A stretch of 64,000 nucleotides of DNA from Chloroflexota bacterium (lineage in GTDB: Bacteria; Chloroflexota; Dehalococcoidia; JACPEP01), in assembly GCA_016183425.1 (NCBI GenBank), contig JACPEP010000017.1, positions 16,300 to 80,299 of the forward strand. Direction: 5' to 3'. The translations under genes were made by a program, and so were the position numbers. Shown here piece after piece: positions 17,418 to 25,247 of this stretch (positions are counted from its first letter, which is position 1; each line of letters opens with the position of its first letter). The notes under the pieces are model-generated. The model did not search any database. It was not told where the DNA came from and was given only the letters and a program-made list of their open reading frames with translations.

Positions 17418-19916
17418 CTATCTCCGCTCCGGAAAACCTTCTGCCAGGCCTCGCCAGAACCCCAGTCCCCAGGCCATGTGTATTATCATGAAGACCAGAG
17501 GTAGGATAGGCAGGTAGCGCCACCCTCCCTTTGCCGCCAGGGGCGCCGAGAAGCTCACCGCCGCCAAAAGATAGATAAGCAGAACGGCAGCGAAAAGCCA
17601 GGCGACAATGGGTGTCGTCCAGAAGAGCAGGCCGCTGGCTGCCAGAATCAATATCAAGCCGGGAGCCGCCATCTGCCGCGGCAAGAGGGAGTGGTGCTTT
17701 CGCATCAGGTGAGTTCGCCACATGCCATACTGGAAATACTGCTTGGCCAGTCCCGGTAGCGAGTCCCGGCAGTAGTAATAGGTCTTTATGGCCGGGGTGA
17801 AGAACACCCTTCCTCCCGCCTGGCGTATGCGGTGGTTGAAGTCGTAGTCCTGCCCTCGCACCATGGTCTCGTCAAAAAGCCCCACTCGGTCGAAAACCTC
17901 CTTGGGGAAGGCCCCGGCATAGACGGTGTCGGCAAACTGCTCCCGGCTGGAATAGCGGTAGCGCGCATCCCCCACACCGAACCGGGAGCCGATGACTAAG
18001 GCGACGGCACTACCGATATAGTTGCGCCCTATCCCCACCATCAGGCCTCCCACGTTCCAGGCCCCCGTTTTCCTCAAATAGTAAATGCACTTCTTGAGAT
18101 GATCGGTCTCCAAGACGGAATGGGCGCTCACCCAAACTACCTTTTCCCCTTTGGCATTTTGAACGCCCACATTGAAAGCGCACGGAGTTATTTTTCTGGG
18201 ATTGTCCACCAGCCTTACACCAGGGTGCTCTTCCGCCAAGCGAAGCACCTCCTCCCGGGAGCCGTCGGTGGACATGCCATCCATCACCAGCACCTCCATA
18301 CGGTCTGAGGGATAGTCCTGGCTGAACACCGAGTTCAGGCAGTGGGCGATGTACTTCTTCTCGTTGCGCATGGGGATGACTACGGAGATAAAGGGTAGGG
18401 AATCCTCCATCGCCCAGGGTGTGCGCTGGCTCTCTGCCGGGCTTTTCCCCCAACCCAGCCAGTTGGTGAGCTTTCCGACATCCCCCACCAGCTCTCTAGG
18501 AGAGGCCAGGTAGAGACGGGATCGGGATAGCGCCTTCTTCAGCAGAAGACGGGGCTGGCGGTTGTATCTATCGAACTCTCGGGCCGCCAACTCCGCCATC
18601 TGGGCCATGTCTTTGGCGCTCAGGTTAGCGGTGAATCGGTTGTGTGGGCTCTGGTGTCCGTACTGGCTCCAGTCCATGGTCTCGGGAATCAGCCCCATGT
18701 CCCGGGAGATCTGGTACAGCTTGGTGCCCGGGTAGGGGGTGAAGATGGAGTAGGTGCTCCAGTGGGGTTTGATCTCCTTCATGAGCTTCAGGGTCTCCTG
18801 AATGTCCTCCTTGGTCTCGTTGGGGAGGCCGATCATGAAGAAGGCAGACCAGTAAATATCGTGTTTGTTCAATATCCGCGCCGCCTCCCGAATCTTTTCC
18901 AGGGTCAGGCCTTTATCTATAAACTGGAGCACCTGGGCGCTGCCGCTCTCCACCCCCAGCTCAATGTTGTTACAGCCCGCCGCCTTCATCTCCCGCACCA
19001 TCTCCTCGTCGATGAGGTCGAAGCGGGTATTGCAGCTCCAGTAGATGTCTCGACCCTCCTGGCGGAGGGCACGGCAGAGATCATGCACCCGCTCCCGGTT
19101 AACGGTGAAAGAATCGTCCCAGAAGGTAATCTGCTTGGTGCCATAGGTGTCGCGAACGTGCTTTATCTCCGCCATCACGTTGTCGATGGAGCGATAGCGA
19201 ACGCGGCGCGTCCAAATCAAGTGAGCAGAGCAGTAGGCGCAGGAGAAGGGGCAGCCCCGGCTGGTGAAGATGTTCCCCATGGCCTCCGGGTCGTAGGCTT
19301 CCCGGTCTACCAGGGCCTCTCGAGCAGGGAAGGGAAGGGCATCCAGGTTGGAAATGAGCTCCCGGGGCGGGTTATGCGCCATCTCACCGTTTCTACAGTA
19401 GGAAAGGCCGTCGATTTCTTCCCCACCCCTCCCTTTTTCCAGGGCCTCCACCAATTGGACTAAGGTCTCCTCTCCCTCCCCCCGGGCCACGAAGTCCACA
19501 TCCGGGTTCTTGAGCACCTCCTCCGTCTGAATGGTGGGGTGCTGACCCCCTAGGATGACCGGTATGTGGGGATCATGCTCCTTGCACAGGCGGGCGATGC
19601 GGCAGGCGGAGGCGAACTTCACTGTACGGGAGGTGATGCCCACCACATCCGGCCTATATGTGCGGATGGTCTCCGCCGCCTCCCGCCACACGGGATGGCC
19701 TTCATCTTTCAGGGCTTCAGTATAAAGGTCGAAGGTTTTCAGCAGTCGGGAGGAGCTGAGGTACTGGGGCTGACGGTGAAACTCGGCGTTGTAGATTCTT
19801 ACCTCGTGCCCCCGCTGGAGGAGGGCTCCCCCCAGATAGCCCAAGCCCAGGGGATACCAATCGCATTTAAACCCCATGAACCTTTGAAAAGGTGGCTCTA
19901 CCAGGAGGACGCGCAT
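17418..19916 (-). CDS. Fusion: B12-binding radical SAM enzyme plus family 2 glycosyltransferase
   Basis: A single 832-residue frame. Residues 1-160 form a B12-binding-like Rossmann domain (MRVLLVEPPF, VVGITSRTVK, PVILGGQHPT, DFVARGEGEETL) without a DxHxxG cobalamin motif. Residues 215-400 are a radical SAM core with the 4Fe-4S cysteines C222, C226 and C229 in SRGCPFSCAYCS, and ELGVESGSAQVL and FFMIGLPNET further on. From about 508 a GT-A domain follows (PFISVVIPMRNEKKYIAHCL, VLVMDGMSTDGSREE, ETMVRGQDYDFNHRIRQAGG). Two to three C-terminal helices (about 745-815) complete it. Such genes are usually separate. A radical reaction on a sugar or lipid carrier coupled to sugar transfer is possible but unproven. 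Confidence 0.88.
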   Translation of the reverse strand: MRVLLVEPPFQRFMGFKCDWYPLGLGYLGGALLQRGHEVRIYNAEFHRQPQYLSSSRLLKTFDLYTEALKDEGHPVWREAAETIRTYRPDVVGITSRTVKFASACRIARLCKEHDPHIPVILGGQHPTIQTEEVLKNPDVDFVARGEGEETLVQLVEALEKGRGGEEIDGLSYCRNGEMAHNPPRELISNLDALPFPAREALVDREAYDPEAMGNIFTSRGCPFSCAYCSAHLIWTRRVRYRSIDNVMAEIKHVRDTYGTKQITFWDDSFTVNRERVHDLCRALRQEGRDIYWSCNTRFDLIDEEMVREMKAAGCNNIELGVESGSAQVLQFIDKGLTLEKIREAARILNKHDIYWSAFFMIGLPNETKEDIQETLKLMKEIKPHWSTYSIFTPYPGTKLYQISRDMGLIPETMDWSQYGHQSPHNRFTANLSAKDMAQMAELAAREFDRYNRQPRLLLKKALSRSRLYLASPRELVGDVGKLTNWLGWGKSPAESQRTPWAMEDSLPFISVVIPMRNEKKYIAHCLNSVFSQDYPSDRMEVLVMDGMSTDGSREEVLRLAEEHPGVRLVDNPRKITPCAFNVGVQNAKGEKVVWVSAHSVLETDHLKKCIYYLRKTGAWNVGGLMVGIGRNYIGSAVALVIGSRFGVGDARYRYSSREQFADTVYAGAFPKEVFDRVGLFDETMVRGQDYDFNHRIRQAGGRVFFTPAIKTYYYCRDSLPGLAKQYFQYGMWRTHLMRKHHSLLPRQMAAPGLILILAASGLLFWTTPIVAWLFAAVLLIYLLAAVSFSAPLAAKGGWRYLPILPLVFMIIHMAWGLGFWRGLAEGFPERR

Positions 19917-19929
19917 ACCAAAACCATCT

Positions 19930-21048
19930 CTATGGGCTGGCCAAAGGCTGCCGGATCTGGGCCCGGACCTCTGCCGCCACCCGCTGGATATATTCTTCCG
20001 TCATCTCCGGATACATGGGCAGGGACACCACCTCCTCCGCGGCCCCCTCCGCCTGGGGGAAGCTTCCCTTTTCGTGGTTCAGGTGCCGGTAGGCGGGCTG
20101 AAGGTGAAGGGGGATGGGGTAGTGGACGCCCGTCTCTATGCCTCTGGCCCTGAGCCGTCCCTGCAACCCCTCTCGATCCTTGACTCGGATTACGTACAGG
20201 TGATAGACGGAGCGAGCGTAATCGGGCTCATGGGGAGTGGCCACCCCAGAGCCCGGAAAGAGCTGGTTGTATCGCTGGGCGATGGCACGGCGGCGCTGGT
20301 TCCACTGGAATAGTCGCCTCAGCTTCACCCGAAGCACCGCCGCCTGGAGGTTGTCCAGCCGATGGCCGAAGCCCTCCACCAGGTGCTCGTACTTGGACAC
20401 CCGGCCGTGGTTGCGTAAAAGGCGAACCTGGTGTGCCACCTCTGGGTCGTTGGTGGTCACCATGCCGGCGTCGCCAAAGGCGCCCAGGTTCTTGGCGGGA
20501 TAGAAGCTGAAACAGCCGGCATCTCCCAGACCCCCCACCCGGCGTCCTTTGTATTCGGCGCCGTGGGCCTGGGCGGCATCCTCGATCACCCGCAGGCCCC
20601 GCCGCCGGGCGATATGGAGAATGGGGTCCATATCCGCTGGCTGGCCATAGAGGTGAACGGGCAAAATAGCCCTGGTACGAGAAGTTATGGCTTCCTCAAG
20701 ACGCCTGGGGTCTATATTGTAGGTCAGGGGGTCTATATCCACGAAGACGGGACGGGCTCCGCAGTGGGTCACGGCCTCGGCGGTGGCGATGAAGGTGTGG
20801 GGCGTGGTCACCACCTCGTCCCCGGGGCCGACCCCGCAGGCCAGGAGGGCCAGATGGAGGGCAGCCGTCCCCGAGCCGACGCCGATGGCGTGCCGGACGG
20901 AGCAAAAAGAGGCAAATTCCTCCTCCAGGTGGTCCAACTCCGGGCCCATGATGAAGTCCCCCTCCTGGATGACCCGCTGCATGGCCTCATCCACCTCATC
21001 CTTTATGGACTGATACTGGGCCCTCAAGTCTACCAGAGGGATGAGCAT
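19930..21048 (-). CDS. DegT/DnrJ/EryC1-family sugar aminotransferase (WbpE/WlbC-like)
   Basis: A 372-residue PLP enzyme that would convert a keto sugar nucleotide to an amino sugar. Landmarks: [13 protein letters not shown] (about 58-70), [26 protein letters not shown] with the ring-nitrogen aspartate D157, and the Schiff-base lysine K186 in [32 protein letters not shown] at the N-terminus and [10 protein letters not shown] near the C-terminus are typical of 3-keto sugar aminotransferases of the WlbC/WbpE group. It ends the operon with the WbpB-like oxidoreductase and the acyltransferases. The exact substrate is inference. Confidence 0.92.
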   Translation of the reverse strand: MLIPLVDLRAQYQSIKDEVDEAMQRVIQEGDFIMGPELDHLEEEFASFCSVRHAIGVGSGTAALHLALLACGVGPGDEVVTTPHTFIATAEAVTHCGARPVFVDIDPLTYNIDPRRLEEAITSRTRAILPVHLYGQPADMDPILHIARRRGLRVIEDAAQAHGAEYKGRRVGGLGDAGCFSFYPAKNLGAFGDAGMVTTNDPEVAHQVRLLRNHGRVSKYEHLVEGFGHRLDNLQAAVLRVKLRRLFQWNQRRRAIAQRYNQLFPGSGVATPHEPDYARSVYHLYVIRVKDREGLQGRLRARGIETGVHYPIPLHLQPAYRHLNHEKGSFPQAEGAAEEVVSLPMYPEMTEEYIQRVAAEVRAQIRQPLASP

Positions 21049-21049
21049 T

Positions 21050-21703
21050 CTAACCTCCTTGGTCCCCGTAGGGATGCTCGATCAGACCATAGGGGCAGTT
21101 AAGCTCGCTGATGTGCTTCACCATTTGAGCCGGATTGCCGACGACCACGGCACCGGGAGCCACGTCGCCCACCACTACCGCCCCGGCTCCCACCAGGGCA
21201 TTTTCCCCAATGACAATGTCAGGCAACAGTGTGGCGTTGGCGCCGATCTTGGCCCCTCGTCCTACCCTCGGCCCCCGAGCGCATTCCTTGGCTTTAGGAC
21301 AATAGGGATGGAGAGTATTCGCAAGGACAACCTGGGGCCCGATACGGCAGCCCTGCTCTAGTGTGGAGTGCTCGGGTATAAAGCTCTGGCTGTGAATGCG
21401 GACGTCGTCCTCGATGGCCACGTGATGCTCGATCACGGTATGGGTGCCGACGCTTACTCGGTTGCCGATGCGCGTGAACTCCCGAATCATGGCGGCATGG
21501 CCGGTGGCAAAGTCGTCGCCAATGACGGCGCCAGCATAGATCACGGTGTGGGAACGGATGATAGCGTTGCAACCGATAACCAGAGGGATCTCTCCCGGCA
21601 GAGCCCCCCCAGGAGGAACGCCGAGAACAACGAAGTCGCCGAGTTCAGCGTTCTCCCCCAGAGTAACGTTAGGATAGATGCGAGAGGTAGCCTGTGCTTT
21701 CAC
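21050..21703 (-). CDS. Hexapeptide-repeat (left-handed beta-helix) acyltransferase
   Basis: A 217-residue LbH protein made of isoleucine/valine-rich hexapeptide rungs: [81 protein letters not shown] and [19 protein letters not shown], then the closing NPAQMVKHI. Family members N- or O-acylate nucleotide sugars. Placement next to a WbpE-like aminotransferase suggests a WbpD-like role. The GTG at 21703 overlaps the preceding stop by 4 bases (GTGA), and upstream in-frame extension would run through that gene. It is odd that two LbH proteins occupy one operon. Confidence 0.85.
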   Translation of the reverse strand: MKAQATSRIYPNVTLGENAELGDFVVLGVPPGGALPGEIPLVIGCNAIIRSHTVIYAGAVIGDDFATGHAAMIREFTRIGNRVSVGTHTVIEHHVAIEDDVRIHSQSFIPEHSTLEQGCRIGPQVVLANTLHPYCPKAKECARGPRVGRGAKIGANATLLPDIVIGENALVGAGAVVVGDVAPGAVVVGNPAQMVKHISELNCPYGLIEHPYGDQGG

Positions 21704-23301
21704 TCCGCCCCCCTCCTCTCGAAGAAGCGTTCTTCCTCCATATGCCCCTGGCCGTAGCGCCATAAAAGGGGGGAAAAGCGAATGCCCCGTTTCCAGCAAA
21801 ACTCTCGCACCTCGTCGGCGAGGCGGTCCTGGACGCCGATGACCCTTTTCTGGGTCAGGTCGAAATAAGTGGCCTCCACGCTGGGCAGCGACAAGGGCAT
21901 CATCTCCAATCCCAGAAAAACCACACGACGATGCTCCGCCACCCTCTCCGCCACGTCCTGGTCTATGACTTTCCCGTAAACGATGGCCCCCGAAACCCCT
22001 CCCGTTGCCTCTAGGATAATGACGCCGCCCTCCTCTCGCCGGGTCACCCGCCAGCCCTTGTCTTCCATAAGGCCCATAATCTCCGGCAGGCGGGCGCGAA
22101 ATATGAGGTCCTTCTGCTCCAGAGTCAGGTCCCGCCCGGCGGCTTTAATCACCGTGGCTGGCACACCTCCCACCAGAGTTCGGGGAGGCACGTCGGCGGT
22201 GACGTACGAGTTCACCATGACCGCGGCGCCATCGCCGATAGTCACGCCAGGAAAGACGAAGCAGTTTACCCCCAGGAAGACGTGGTTGCCGATGGCCACC
22301 GGGCCCCAACGGGCGGGGTAGCCCTCCAGTATGGACTGCCAATGGCTGTGGGTAAAAATGATTGCCTTGGGGGCCAGACATACCTCATTGCCCAGGGTGA
22401 TAGGGTGGCAGGGGTTGATATAGGAGGCGGTGCCGAAGAAGCACATGTCGCCCACCTTTAGCTTCGCCCCCGGGTCCTTGTGGCCGCCGCCGCCGATGAC
22501 CACGTCCTCCTTGGTGTAAAGGAGGTCGCCGATGTCTATCTCCCGACAACTGGCCTGCACCCTGGTGCCAAAGCTTACCATGCGCCCCAGGCGCAGGCGG
22601 TCGCAGTCGATAATGGTGCCCTCGCCGATGACGGTGCCCGGGCCGATAACTATCTTTTGGGCCACGATAACGGAGCCTGCCTCTAGCCTTACATCCTGGC
22701 CGATGACAGCACCGTGTATACGGTACAGGTGTACCTTCATCTCAGAAGACAGTTTGGAAAAGCCCTCCCTGTCCCGGGAGAGGAGACTGAAGAAATGAGG
22801 GTCCAGCGCTCCGCCGCCCCCAGATATGGATACCCCGCCCCCTCCTTCCCAAGAGGTAGCTACATCCCGGATCGTGACCTCCCCTCGGGGTCCCGTTCCC
22901 GTCACGTCTTTAAGCTCTACTCCCTTCTCTCGGGCCAGCCGCCGAGCGGCGGGCGACGCCGGCACCCTTCCCTGAGATAGAAGGTTGATGGGGTATTCAG
23001 TATTCCCGTCGGAGGAGGCTACCGCCGCGATGGGAGCCACCTTGTCAAGTCGAACCTCCTCCCACTCCTCATCTCCCATCAAGGCGATAACACTCAAAAC
23101 GGCGACGGTTTCCCCCTCCCGGGTCAGGATGCGTTTCAACTCTCCTGACTCCTCCGCCTCCAGCTCTACCACCGCTTTGTCCGTTTCGATGGACGCCAGC
23201 ACCTCCCCCTTCTCCACCCAGTCGCCCTCCTTCTTGTGCCATTGGGCGATTAGGGCTTCGGTCATATTGGCGCCTATTTGGGGTAGGATCACTCTGGTCA
23301 T
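21700..23301 (-). CDS. Hybrid: E2-type lipoyl and subunit-binding domains fused to a hexapeptide acyltransferase
   Basis: A 533-residue protein with an unexpected build. Residues 1-80 are a lipoyl domain with the modification lysine K42 in SIETDKAVVELEAE. Residues about 112-148 are a peripheral-subunit-binding domain (VPASPAARRLAREKGVELK, GTGPRGEVTIRDV) as in E2 proteins, where it holds E1 or E3. The usual E2 catalytic domain, with its HxxxDG motif, is absent. In its place residues about 195-390 form hexapeptide rungs (VIGPGTVIGEGTII, ITLGNEVCLAPKAIIFTHSH, VAIGNHVFLGVNCFVFPGVT, VPPRTLVGGVPATVI) as in sugar or CoA-dependent acetyltransferases, with H318/H320 as possible catalytic bases. Residues 391-533 are unassigned. 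It sits 3' of both E1 genes with 4-base overlaps on each side. Inferred role: transfer of a lipoyl-bound acyl group to a sugar. Confidence 0.85.
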   Translation of the reverse strand: MTRVILPQIGANMTEALIAQWHKKEGDWVEKGEVLASIETDKAVVELEAEESGELKRILTREGETVAVLSVIALMGDEEWEEVRLDKVAPIAAVASSDGNTEYPINLLSQGRVPASPAARRLAREKGVELKDVTGTGPRGEVTIRDVATSWEGGGGVSISGGGGALDPHFFSLLSRDREGFSKLSSEMKVHLYRIHGAVIGQDVRLEAGSVIVAQKIVIGPGTVIGEGTIIDCDRLRLGRMVSFGTRVQASCREIDIGDLLYTKEDVVIGGGGHKDPGAKLKVGDMCFFGTASYINPCHPITLGNEVCLAPKAIIFTHSHWQSILEGYPARWGPVAIGNHVFLGVNCFVFPGVTIGDGAAVMVNSYVTADVPPRTLVGGVPATVIKAAGRDLTLEQKDLIFRARLPEIMGLMEDKGWRVTRREEGGVIILEATGGVSGAIVYGKVIDQDVAERVAEHRRVVFLGLEMMPLSLPSVEATYFDLTQKRVIGVQDRLADEVREFCWKRGIRFSPLLWRYGQGHMEEERFFERRGAE

Positions 23302-24278
23302 ATCTGTGCCATCACCTGGGTCACTGCCCGATAGATATCCTCCTTGCTGGGCAAGATGTGCTTCTCTAACTGGTAGCTGAAGGGTATGGGCACGTCTTTA
23401 GCCGCCACCCTTTGGATAGGAGCGTCCAGGTATTCATAGGCGCGCTCCTGGATCTGCATCCCCACCTCCGCGCCTACACCGCCCGTCTTGTGGCCCTCCT
23501 CCGCGATGACCACCCGCCCCGTTTTCTTCACCGATGCCACCACCTGGTTTATATCCAGGGGAGACAGGCTGCGGAGGTCGATGACCTCGACGCCGATGTT
23601 CTCTTTCTCCAGCTCTTGGGCCACCTCCAGGGCCATCAAAGTCAGGTAGGAGTAGGTTACCAGGGTTACATCCCGGCCCGCTCTCTTAATGTGGGCCTGC
23701 CCCAGGGGAACGGTGTACTCCTCCTGGGGAACGGGGCCCTTGGTGGCATACAACAGCTTGTGCTCCACAAAAAGGACCGGGTTATCGTCCCGAATGGCTG
23801 TCTTAAGAAGGCCCTTGGCATCGTAAGGGGTGGCCGGTGCCACCACCTTTAGCCCTGGGGTGTGGAGGAACCAGGCCTCCCAGCTTTGGGAGTGGCTGGG
23901 GCCGTAGGAGCGCCATCCTCCGGCGGGGGTTCTCACCACCAGTGGCACCTGCGCCTGGTCGCCGAAAATATAGTGCATTTTGGCGGCGTGATTCACCAAT
24001 TGGTCCATGGCCAGGGTGATGAAATCCATGAACATGATCTCCACTACCGGTCTCATGCCAGTGACGGCCGCTCCCAGGGCCACGCCCACTATAGCCGCCT
24101 CGGAGACGGGGGTGTTCCTCACCCGCTCCGAACCGAAGCGCTCTAACATGCCTCGGGTGACCCCGAAGGCGCCGCCGTAGACGCCGATATCTTCCCCCAG
24201 GAGGAACACCATCTCGTCCCGGGCCATCTCCTCCGTCAGGGCCTCTTGAACACCCTGCCAGTAGGTCAGCTCCCTCAT
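23298..24278 (-). CDS. 2-oxoacid dehydrogenase E1 component, beta subunit
   Basis: A 326-residue E1-beta protein of the pyruvate/acetoin/branched-chain type. Typical segments: FLLGEDIGVYGGAFGVTRGM, NTPVSEAAIVGVALGAA, PVVEIMFMDFITLAMDQLVNHAAK, VVRTPAGG (activator loop), GPSHSQS-W with the histidine near the active site, and the C-terminal transketolase part RVVIAEEGHKTGGVGAEV. With the alpha subunit it decarboxylates a 2-oxoacid on thiamine diphosphate and reductively acylates a lipoyl group. It overlaps the alpha gene and the hybrid gene by 4 bases each. No E3 gene is in the window. Which 2-oxoacid is used is unknown. Confidence 0.94.
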   Translation of the reverse strand: MRELTYWQGVQEALTEEMARDEMVFLLGEDIGVYGGAFGVTRGMLERFGSERVRNTPVSEAAIVGVALGAAVTGMRPVVEIMFMDFITLAMDQLVNHAAKMHYIFGDQAQVPLVVRTPAGGWRSYGPSHSQSWEAWFLHTPGLKVVAPATPYDAKGLLKTAIRDDNPVLFVEHKLLYATKGPVPQEEYTVPLGQAHIKRAGRDVTLVTYSYLTLMALEVAQELEKENIGVEVIDLRSLSPLDINQVVASVKKTGRVVIAEEGHKTGGVGAEVGMQIQERAYEYLDAPIQRVAAKDVPIPFSYQLEKHILPSKEDIYRAVTQVMAQI

Positions 24279-25246
24279 GCCAGCACCCCTCGCCCCTCCG
24301 GCACGTAAAGGCCCTCCATGCCCGCCTCCGGGGACGGCAGCGGGCTGCTATGAGCAAACTCTACTGCCCCCTCTACCTCCCTCATCGCCTCGTCCTCCAA
24401 GGCGGACAGGCCTTCCGGAGACAGAAGGCCTGTCTCCAGCAGTGTTCCTTGAAGCCTCAGGATGGGGTCTTTGGCCTGCCACTGGGCCTCCTCCTCTCGG
24501 CTGCGGTACAGGCGCTGGTCGCTTCGAGAGTGGCCGAAGAAGCGGTAGGTCTTGGCCTCGACGAAGAAGGGACCGTGGCCGGCCCGGGCTCGGTCCACCG
24601 CTTCTCCCACTACCTCCCTCACTGCCACAACATCGTTGCCATCTACAGTGGCGTGGGGCATGTTGTAGGCGGCCGCCCGCAGAGCCAGGTCCCTGAGGGG
24701 CACGGCCTCCCACACCGGGGTGGACATGGCATACAGGTTATTCTCGCACAGATAGACAATGGGCAGTTGCCAGAGGGCGGCCATGTTCAGGGATTCATGA
24801 AAAACCCCCTGGTTGACAGCGCCGTCCCCGAAGAAGCAGACCACCACCTGGTGGGTATGGCGCATCTTGATAGACAGAGCGGCGCCCGTGGCCAGGGGGA
24901 TGCCTCCGCCGGTTATGCCGTTGGAGCCCAGGTGGCCGATGCTGAAGTCGGCCATGTGCTGGGTGCCCCCTTTGCCCTGGCAGTAGCCGTCTATCTTGCC
25001 GAAGAGCTCGGCCATGATGCGCTTGACGTCTCCCCCTTTGGCGATGAAGTGGCCGTGGCCCCGGTGGGTGCTGGTGATGTAGTCCTCTCTGCTCAGCACG
25101 GAGCAGGTGCCAGTGGCCACCGCCTCCTGGCCAGCGTAGAGGTGGGAGGTGCCCTTGATGAAGCCCTGGGCTACCAGCTTGTCCACCCGCTCCTCAAAAC
25201 GGCGAATGAGAAGCATGGTGCGCAGGTAATCCACTAGCTCTGGCAC
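24275..25246 (-). CDS. 2-oxoacid dehydrogenase E1 component, alpha subunit
   Basis: A 323-residue E1-alpha protein. The thiamine-diphosphate motif runs from GDGAVNQGVFHESLNMA (GDG at about 140-142) to CENN at 167-170. GQEAVATG, STHRGHGHFIAKGGD and GGTQHMAD are standard, and FRFFGHS-like YRFFGHSRSD carries the conserved histidine. It most resembles two-subunit E1 enzymes such as acetoin or pyruvate dehydrogenase. The GTG start follows GAGGG at 6 bases, next to the stop of the oxidoreductase gene. Its location in a sugar-nucleotide operon rather than with E2/E3 genes is the oddity. Confidence 0.94.
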   Translation of the reverse strand: MPELVDYLRTMLLIRRFEERVDKLVAQGFIKGTSHLYAGQEAVATGTCSVLSREDYITSTHRGHGHFIAKGGDVKRIMAELFGKIDGYCQGKGGTQHMADFSIGHLGSNGITGGGIPLATGAALSIKMRHTHQVVVCFFGDGAVNQGVFHESLNMAALWQLPIVYLCENNLYAMSTPVWEAVPLRDLALRAAAYNMPHATVDGNDVVAVREVVGEAVDRARAGHGPFFVEAKTYRFFGHSRSDQRLYRSREEEAQWQAKDPILRLQGTLLETGLLSPEGLSALEDEAMREVEGAVEFAHSSPLPSPEAGMEGLYVPEGRGVLA

Positions 25247-25247
25247 G

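Noticed and set aside
21700..23301. Calling this gene an ordinary dihydrolipoamide acetyltransferase (E2)
   Set aside because: The lipoyl and subunit-binding domains match, but the E2 catalytic core with its HxxxDG motif is absent and hexapeptide rungs occupy its place.
24350..25237. A 295-codon plus-strand frame across the E1-alpha gene
   Set aside because: Antisense shadow of a gene with intact TPP and E1 motifs; the composition is typical of GC-rich antisense frames.
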